A stretch of DNA of 64,000 bases from positions 9,328,636 through 9,392,635 of the forward strand of contig OX422183.1 of assembly GCA_949130485.1 (NCBI GenBank), read 5' to 3'. Positions 56,648 to 64,000 of the stretch are shown here, piece by piece. The translations under genes and the position numbers were made by a program. Position 1 is the first letter of the stretch; every line of letters starts with the position of its first letter. The stretch is from Agelas oroides (taxonomy: Eukaryota > Porifera > Demospongiae > Agelasida > Agelasidae). A model generated the notes under the pieces. That model worked only from the letters and a program-made list of their open reading frames with translations, made no database searches and was not told where the DNA came from.

Positions 56648-59288
56648 TAACTAGCGGCATAGCATTAGGCAGACCTATTAACCTTTTAACCCCTTTTGCA
56701 CTCATCATGCAACTTTGGCTGTAAGTTACTAGTTGGCACAATTCATTTTAAAGAGAGGTTCTGTCCTAGCAGAAATGCTGGGACATGGTGGCTGTCTTGG
56801 CTGGTTGTGGAAAGGCCTTGGTTGGCATCAGATGGGCCATTTCTCTCCTCATTTAAACCAACAGCCTAAAAAGCGCTCTTCTAACCTTGTCGGTAGTTTT
56901 CAGTCTGGACAAGTGTTCACTGGTCAGAAAGCCTTGACTGTTGAAAGCTCACTACTGAGTGGGTCTGGTCAGTGTCATGAACCTGCATTAATGGACCTTT
57001 GGGACTTCTAGAGAATGGAATGGGTTAATCTGTTGTAAGTACGTATGCAAGCAAGGCAAGGCAGCCAGTCCATTGTTTTAGCATAGCTCTAGTACATGCC
57101 ATTTTCTGGCTTGTGCAGATATACGTATGTGGCATGCACGACTGTCAACTGTATGTGTAAGGCACACATAATTCCAAAGTGGGAAAATGGGAATGTGACT
57201 CACCTACTCACATGACAACCAGACATGTGTTACAGTACGTAGTAACCTGTCTCCGACTCAATTCAGCTGATGTGCTTCAGTGCATTACTATATTTAGCTT
57301 CACACAGCCCCACACATAAACATGTAATAAATACTTCCTCTTTCCTCCTTCCGTTTGGGGTTCAGGGCTATTGATAAATTGCAGCAAAAAGGAAGCAGGT
57401 ATACAATGAATTCATAACATAATTATTTGAATTTCCTGTTGCTGTGAATACCTTACAAGGTCATCAGGAAATGCAAGGTCAAGATTTCATCATAGGGAAA
57501 GTTTTGATGTCAATAGAGGGGCTTTTCTCTATTTTGTGTGCCAGAGTGAACAATGTTCCCAATGGTAACCATCACCATGGTAGCAGGGTTTCTTCCACTG
57601 TTGTTAAGACACATGGCCAGGGAATGTAGGAGGAGCTCTCTACTTCCCAAGAAGGCTTGAACATATAATTATTCTATAGAATATAGAATATTTCTCTTAC
57701 AGTGGTATTGCCTTGGCAACTGGAGGGTGTTCTTGCTTATTGGTGTCTATACCAATGTGCAACCGACCACATCCCCAGGAGGGATGTTACTAAAACTGAA
57801 CAACCACCATATGGTTTCTACCGCTAGTCAGTATGCCACAGGCAATCAGCTGTATAACACCGCACTTTCTCGCTTTTTGTTACTGTTGTCTTTATTTGAA
57901 GTTGTCAGATTTCAATTTTATAATGTCACTTGGTGCTATTTGCTTATGTGGGTTGTCAGGGAAATGTGGGGAGGTTTAGGCACAGAGGGAAAGCACATGG
58001 TTGTTGTCCTTGGCAGGCTGGGAAGGTCTAAATAGCTTCCTGCATGCTCATCCTGTTAGAGTAAATGTGGTCAGTTGTGTTTGGACATGTTTCTATAGCA
58101 TGTGGGTGGAGATGCACGGTCATGACTGCTGACTGTTGTGGCCCTAATAGGGAAGCCTTGTAGGTGCTACAGGCAAATACCTGTCTTATGCAAGACATTA
58201 TTGTAAGTCAGAAAACAGCTTATCAGAAAACATATCACTCATTAGTGCCTTTGCCATTGTTACTTGTATGTCTGTCACACTGATAACAATTTCAGACAGC
58301 AATAATCTTGTGATATTTTCTGGTCTTGTAACTGTGGTGAGACTTGAGTCACTTGGGGACAGAGGTTAGAATTTTTGTTCAAAAGAGAATTTGTGTGAAG
58401 TCAGGGCTTCATTCCCTAGTCTTGTCCCCCGACCCCACCCTCTCATGATGAAAAGGGTCTGGTGACTACTGAGTGCTTTGTTGTTTGTGCCGAGTCAGCA
58501 GTCATTGATTTTAAATGATTACATTTGCACAATGTAGCCCCAGCTTGCATTCAATATTTGCATGGATATAGCAATATTTCATTGGCTTGTGTAGTCCTGT
58601 TATGTGGTATGTTCAAAATTGAACTGCTGAGTTAACACAACCAAGAAATCACTCAGTTGTCCTCATCAGAGGGTGGAGCCTGGGCACAAGACTATCCATC
58701 CCCAGCCTCCACCCAGCCTTTGGTCTACATTGGGAACCACATAGGCAGTGAAACTGAGGGGGGGGGGGGCACTGGGGTCTTGTGCCCTACAAAGTTTTAT
58801 GCAGGGGGTCAGTGCCCCCACAAAATCTTACAGTGGCAGGCGCATTATTCAGGCATTTGTGGTCGTCCGATCAGTGAAGACGTCACATACGTGGCCTAGT
58901 CAGCTTCTCTGAGCCCACACCGACCACCAAGCAAACTCAAAATGAACAAGTGTCTGTGTCTTTAGACTAGATTCGGACTGTGACAATCTTGGCAAAGTAA
59001 GCAGCGAAGTCCGGGAATGAGGATGATACCTTGACCGAGTCGATGCCCCAAGCTATCAAGCGCGGTATGAACTATAAATGTTCTCATCAGAGTAGTAGCT
59101 AGTTTTGGTCCAAAAATGATCACAGAAGCGATCTTAGAGCATCTAATTCTGTAAAATTTTCTAGGGGGCATGCCCCCAGGTCTCCCCTGTAGACATGTGC
59201 ACTCCCCAATCTCAAGTGCCTTCTGCCAACTATGAACCACCAACTTCTATGCTTGAGCAGATATGTTGGCTGTCATTGTCCTCCTACC
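56648..59288. other. Intergenic with one degraded repeat copy
   Basis: No gene is supported; open frames at 56733-57011 and 57727-58035 have no domain. At about 58220-58335 a degraded copy of the palindromic end of the 10482 repeat is visible (TTGCCATTGTTACT ... GTGATATTTTCTGGTCTTG). A G-run of 10 lies near 58759. Confidence 0.45.
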
Positions 59289-59549
59289 ATTCATCAGGTC
59301 ACACCAAGCATTTTTTCCTGCTGTTGATAACCACTGACTACGCCATGTAGCAACAGTATCCAACAGCATTCAATGAATGACCACCTAGCGTTTTGTTTAA
59401 ATTACAGCTGTGTGCCCACATGTTCTGAATTTTCAGAACAGGTGACATTGTTCAAGTACTTTGTTCTTCTTGGTGATACTGTTGCTACATGGCGTAGTCA
59501 GTGGTTATCAACAGCAGGAAACAATGCTTGGTGTGACCTGATGAAATGT
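59289..59549. repeat. Long hairpin, 75-bp arms
   Basis: The arm at 59289-59364 (CATTCATCAGGTCACACCAA ... GTAGCAACAGTATC) is the near-perfect reverse complement of 59475-59549. The loop is about 110 bp. No flanking duplication is obvious. It looks like a young palindromic element, or a duplication in inverted orientation. Confidence 0.85.
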
Positions 59550-61256
59550 TCTTTATTGAAAGTTAAAGTGGTTCCAGAAAATTTGAACATAAATACTTCT
59601 CAAACAGCAACTGTCAGAGTCACTATCTACAGGCAGCAAATACAACATGCAAACATATGTTTCTCATACTGCAATCAAAGACTGGAGATAGTGTGAACCT
59701 GGAAAAGAAAGTGAAAGACGTTATTAAAGTGAAACAGCTCAAGGTGCAACTAGTGGCAGTATTGTGGAGCTGAGCACCATGCATGGCAACGCAGTTTCTG
59801 GAGTAGTGCAGTGAACCAGTTGATAATGGTGGAAGATGAGCTGGTGTTGGAAAAAAAGACTGATTTACCCTGAAGTAGATCGTAAGGATCAACTGCCACA
59901 TCTCTGCAGGCAGTGAAGCTACTCGTAGGAGCATGTGAATAAATCTTCCAGGCCTTCTCCACTCTCATGGGAACAACCACTGAGTAAATACCGAAAATCC
60001 AATGACAAGTAATTGACACCAGTAAATCTTTATTCTGTGCATTTAACTGCTTTCATGCCTAAGCAAATGTTAGTGAATTTATGTTTGTGAATTTACCAGG
60101 TACATAATAGATAGCATAGCATCCTTAATGAAACAGACATTGCACTTGTAGCATTAGAAAGCTTTTCCTATGCATTCCTGTAATAAATTCTGATTACGTA
60201 GAACACCAAATTGTCAAGTGATGTTGTACACATGACGCAGGTTTGACATAAACAGCAATTTAGGGTACTGAGACAGTAATGTGCCATCTTATTCATGAAA
60301 TGGTTTAGGGTACCTATTAAATACAAATTAATTAGGTTGTGTATTGGTTGCTCCCATACTCGGGCTCTGCGTGGGTACCTTTCTTGTTTAGTACCTGTAG
60401 TGATTGCCTTGATAAATTAGGTGGGTGCACATGGCTCTTTTGTTTTTATGCCATCCTAAATTTGGTTTCTGATGTATTGAAAGTCTGAGCATTATCAATC
60501 TGTACCAGGTGTGTGTGTATCCATGGCAGCCAAGGATATGTGATCACCACAATACTATGTATGGGGGAAATCCATGGATTGTATTCCCAGACACTGAAAT
60601 TCATGACAGCTCAAAGAGATTTAGTACATGGGTCGGTGGATAGTCCCTTGTTGTTTTTATGTAGTTGTTGTTTCCTGGTTGATAGACTTACTCTGTTGTT
60701 TTAATGCACACATCCTTCTAAGATGTTTCTGATCTTTCTACCGCAAAATTTCCATAAATGGCCTCAAGATTATAGCTGGATCTATATTACTATCAGTGTA
60801 TTATTGGAACCAAGATGTGCTGTCAAAGCACTTACTAAGACATTACAATTGTACAGGTCCATGGTATATATCTAGCACTTCACCCAAACATGCAATGATT
60901 CCCTGTGTGCACTATTATAGCATAAAATGATGGCTCCATTCACCAACTGATTATCATCAGATTAACTACTACTAGCACTTGTGTGCGTGGCTGAATATCA
61001 TTTAGGGTCATTGATGATTGACATGGCGATTATTGGATTCTACAATGTTTACATTGGATATTTAATTCTGATGGAATTACCACATAATATTTGTTTCCCG
61101 ATATAGCTACTTCTTTGGGAGATGCTGCTTTGAATCTGCCTTTCACATTTATACATGTAAGTTAGGCAAATACAAAGTGCATGAATGCTACACAAACTTT
61201 GGTTGGATGTCTGTGTGTGTAACTTTATTATGATATGGATTTATACATGCAGGTAT
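59550..61256. other. Intergenic, nothing recognised
   Basis: No supported gene, repeat boundary or receptor-exon similarity. Confidence 0.4.
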
Positions 61257-61582
61257 CAGTGGCGACCTCATGGTTGCAGTAGAGTTACATGAACTGGACC
61301 AGCTGATGCTTTTCTACCTACCTGGTTTGATCAGAACAGTGGCTCTATTGAGGATCTTTTCAGTGTGAATTAACTGGCATTTTATACGCGCTAGCTGTGG
61401 AAGCCATATAACTACCTACATCTTCTGTGCCATCTTCTGTTCTATTTTCAGACAATTTGAAGAAGCATGAAATTGAAATGAATCCCAATGTGTACGAGAC
61501 TGTCACCAGACCTCAGCCTGCAATGCAAGTTCACACTGAGCCATGTCCAGCTTATATGGAGTTGTTCATGCTCATCACTGAG
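61257..61582 (+). pseudogene. Receptor relic: part of Ig exon plus tail exon
   Basis: After a CATGCAG acceptor, GTATCAGTGGCGACCTCATG resembles the start of the R4 Ig exon, and CTTTTCTACCTACCTGGTTT resembles the PTWF stretch of R2 and R3; the frame is broken between them. The last exon follows at 61452 (NLKKHEIEMNPNVYETVTRP), well conserved up to EPCPAY, then shifted in frame by a small insertion so that the normal stop is missed. The FN3, stalk and membrane exons are gone. Confidence 0.7.
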
Positions 61583-61599
61583 GGTTGGATGTACACACA

Positions 61600-61935
61600 T
61601 CCTGTGGTCTTGTTGCAAAATAGGGTCAGGACACCTTCACTGAGGAAACTGGGGTCTAATTATAAAGTGTATCGGCATGTTGTCGCACCAATCAGATTGC
61701 TCAGGGAAGTGAATTACGCTTATATACGTCATCACAGATAGACAACTTGCAGATTTTTGGACACCAAAACTTATGCTACTAGTAACTGATAACACAGTTA
61801 ACACCTACAATTACTGACCACTGTATGTGAACTTACCCCAGTATTTCTAGTGAAAGTGCCTATTTTAAGTATTTTTCAACAAGGCCACAGGGTGCGTCTG
61901 AAAAATTTGGTCTAGGAAGGAGATTATATCACTTC
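61600..61935. mobile_element. Degraded, inverted relative of the 35788 MITE
   Basis: The order AAATAGGGTCAGGACACCTT, ATCGGCATGTTGTCGCACCA, CAATCAGATTGCTCAGG and GGCCACAGGGTGCG...AAAAATTTGGTCT matches the MITE at 35788-36156 in the opposite direction. One terminal repeat is lost and the rest is diverged. Confidence 0.7.
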
Positions 61936-62590
61936 AAGATCATAGCTACCCCAGGGCTGTGAAAGGTAGCTAGCTGCATATATACCCATTCAAGTTCTAG
62001 ATAGCAATCTACAGTGAACTTGTGCACTTTGGTACATACTGTGGTAAATGGAACCTTTCATTTCTTTTCTTTACATATCAACTAGCTAGATGTTGATGGT
62101 GAAATATGTGGACCTATAATACACGGAGCTTTATTACATGTAGCTTGTTTTCTGGCATGACTGATGGGTCTCCCCCTTGACTGGTGGCCCCCTTGCATGA
62201 TTGGCATGGACTTATGGTACACTATAGCTATAACTTTCTTGCATGATCTAATTGTGTCCCTCTCCCTTTAGGTTATACATTTTGAAGCAAACTGCCCTTC
62301 AAGATGTTCACAGAACCTACAGTGACCAGGGCCAATGCTCATCACAAATAGCTCTGCCTAAATATGTAAGATAGTTAAACCCACCACAATAAGTGTCTGC
62401 ATGTATCAACAGGCAAACACATGAGATATCAAGGGTTTTTGCTGTCTAACTATAGCACTATGACATGCTCGTAAATGAAGCAATTTATGACATCATTGTG
62501 GTGCAGTAGAGATATTCATTGGCCAGGGTCAAAGGTATGAACTGTGACCTACAATAGTAGCTACTGGGAAAGAGGACGTCATAATGCAAG

Positions 62591-63174
62591 ATGGATGCAA
62601 CAACAAAGATTGCTTTGGGCTTCTTCCTCACAGCAGTAGTAGCTGCAGGTGAGCAAGTGTTGGGTATCTGCTGCTCAAGAGAGCTGTTTATTATACTGGA
62701 GGTCCAGTCTTGAACAGAGATCTATATGGCCATATGTATACCACATAAGCTAGGAGAGACTTTGCAGTTATATCCTGCAATGCACAGGCATGAAAGGATG
62801 GTAGTCTTATTGTCTCACAAATAGCCTTGTACCCAGGTTCCTCCCCAGCCTGGGTATGAGGCTATTTTCCTGTGTAGGCTATGGTGCTTTTTGGGGCCTG
62901 TTTTGTTTACATCTATTGACTATATTGCTTTAGCATGAACTTTACTTTTGTGAGCTTTGCAGATGTTGTCAGCATTGCAAAGAACAGATTAAACGCATTG
63001 ATTTTTGGGAGTGGTTCTTCAATAATGTCTATTGCATTCACAGACAGTACCAAAGTGCCAGAGCAAGACTACAAATTTAGCAAGAGACTAACACCAAATT
63101 CTGTTTGCATTTGTGTTGATATGTGTTACAAACAGCCTGTTGATAGTAAAAGCTTCAGTGGTCTTAACAGTTGA
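62591..63174 (+). CDS. Possible short secreted protein headed by a receptor-family signal exon
   Basis: Exon 1 (62591-62648) encodes MDATTKIALGFFLTAVVAA, a clear signal peptide like that of R4, and ends in phase 1 at GTGAGC. The next phase-compatible piece is 62963-63174 after a TTTGCAG acceptor. It reads VVSIAKNRLNALIFGSGSS and then NSVCICVDMCYKQPVDSK to a stop, giving 89 codons in total. The opening VVSIAKN is weakly like the VVIVTHN that starts the R5 Ig domain, but no Trp and no second half follow. Either this is a small secreted product, or exon 1 belongs to a receptor that continues past the window. Exon 1 is secure; the join is not. Confidence 0.45.
62822..62864. repeat. 43-bp hairpin in the intron after 62648
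   Basis: TAGCCTTGTACCCAGG pairs with CCTGGGTATGAGGCTA with three mismatches. A member of the CCTCGTACCCAGGC hairpin family, here inside a probable intron. Confidence 0.7.
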
Positions 63175-64000
63175 TGATGTCTGTGCTTTTACTTGGTTAT
63201 ACATATGTTGACCATTAGAATTTAGACACCCATAACTGCCCCTGATGCTTGCCTGTGTAATTTTATTTGCCAGAGCTGCTGGTCAGTTCGAGTCGTTACT
63301 GCCAAGATCCATTCTGGTACAGCATTATTCTTCCAACATGCTCTGTTAATTTTATGTCCATGTAGCTATATGGATTAGTGCACTGTTAATGATTTATTGT
63401 GTTGGTAATTTGTTGGAAGTATAAATGGGGACCAAATAGAGTTGCTGTTGTTTAGCTGTCAGCACGTGTCGGGTCATCAACTGACATGCAGTATCCTAGT
63501 TTACAGTATCTGAGGTACTTGTAAATAGCATGACATACATGTGGCTTGGTACATGGTATCTATATACATCATCTAATGTGTGTAATGGCAGTGGCATATA
63601 ACATGAGTGACGTACACCACAGACTTAAAAGTACCTTCAATATCCTGTTTATGCACTTACCCTATGAATACTTGTATGTCTACATAGGCCTACACACTTC
63701 ATTGCTAGTGGTATGAACGATGACATCACATGCAGCTTCAAAGATGGAATTCATAGCAAGTAGCTAGTAGCTACTACCAAGACTCCATGCTGATCATTGA
63801 GTACATTACATACAAGGTTGCAGCCACAGGGTACCATGTTAGCCCGATAGCTACTGCTGTGTAGCTCATGCATGCAAAAAGAAATCATGCAGATACATGA
63901 CATATGACTTGGTTTCCTTCATGTTTACACTTAAGATTGGGACCGAGTCCACTGCTGGGCAATCTTGCACAATACAGACCCAGTAGAGTGTTTGTAAGTA
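63175..64000. other. End of window, nothing recognised
   Basis: No Ig, FN3 or tail exon is visible to the right edge. If exon 62591-62648 heads a full receptor, its remaining exons lie beyond. Confidence 0.4.

Overview
The window is eukaryotic and almost certainly from an animal. Genes are split by GT-AG introns, and the proteins carry signal peptides, Ig-like and fibronectin type III (FN3) domains, a single membrane span and tyrosine-motif tails. Between genes lie many terminal-inverted-repeat (TIR) elements, one LINE and relics of cut-and-paste transposons. AT-rich DNA, short introns and this repeat style fit an early-branching marine animal, a sponge being my best guess; that is inference and nothing here proves it. 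I saw no rRNA, tRNA, CRISPR array, retrovirus-like element or prokaryotic gene.

The core is a cluster of paralogous single-pass receptors, named R1-R5 here only for reference: R1 (5053-8444, +), R2 (25783-28241, +), R3 (39983-42986, +), R4 (44497-48641, -) and R5 (53562-55931, -). All share one plan: signal-peptide exon, Ig-like exon, FN3 exon, a second FN3 domain split over two exons, a Ser/Thr-rich stalk exon, a membrane exon and tail exons. Splice phases are the same in every copy (1-1-1-0-1-1-1). I assembled the exons by hand from splice sites, frame and paralogue comparison. Two tail types occur. R2, R3 and R5 end in a pair of canonical ITIM motifs (such as LVYAQL and VQYAQI) 21-22 residues apart. 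R1 and R4 end in a shorter tail with a YETV motif. Broken copies and loose exons lie between them: a reverse-strand tail scrap near 29.4 kb, an intact orphan tail exon at 31567-31649, a second-FN3 scrap near 49.65 kb, a pseudogene at 52095-52740, an Ig-plus-tail relic at 61257-61582, and a new signal-peptide exon at 62591 that may head a short secreted protein.

Layout: 0.5-4.2 kb, a long foldback element with smaller repeats; 4.7-8.4 kb, an upstream MITE and R1; 8.7-10.2 kb, two TIR elements; 10.5-16.8 kb, a nested stack (inverted repeat copies, a 5'-truncated LINE, a Ginger1-type relic with CCGG target duplication and an Ulp1/PHD fragment, and inside it a 1.1-kb foldback element); 16.9-25.5 kb, a few unrecognised exon-like pieces, MITEs, minisatellites and G-runs; 25.8-28.2 kb, R2; 28-39 kb, relics and duplicated blocks; 40-48.6 kb, R3 and R4 facing tail to tail; 49.5-56 kb, a relic, the pseudogene and R5; 56-64 kb, sparse DNA with the last relics.

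As a working idea, these are cell-surface recognition receptors of the inhibitory (ITIM) kind, arranged as a duplicating family with intact, broken and differently tailed members. That resembles invertebrate allorecognition clusters such as Hydractinia Alr and vertebrate paired-receptor clusters. The resemblance is in architecture only; function is not shown.
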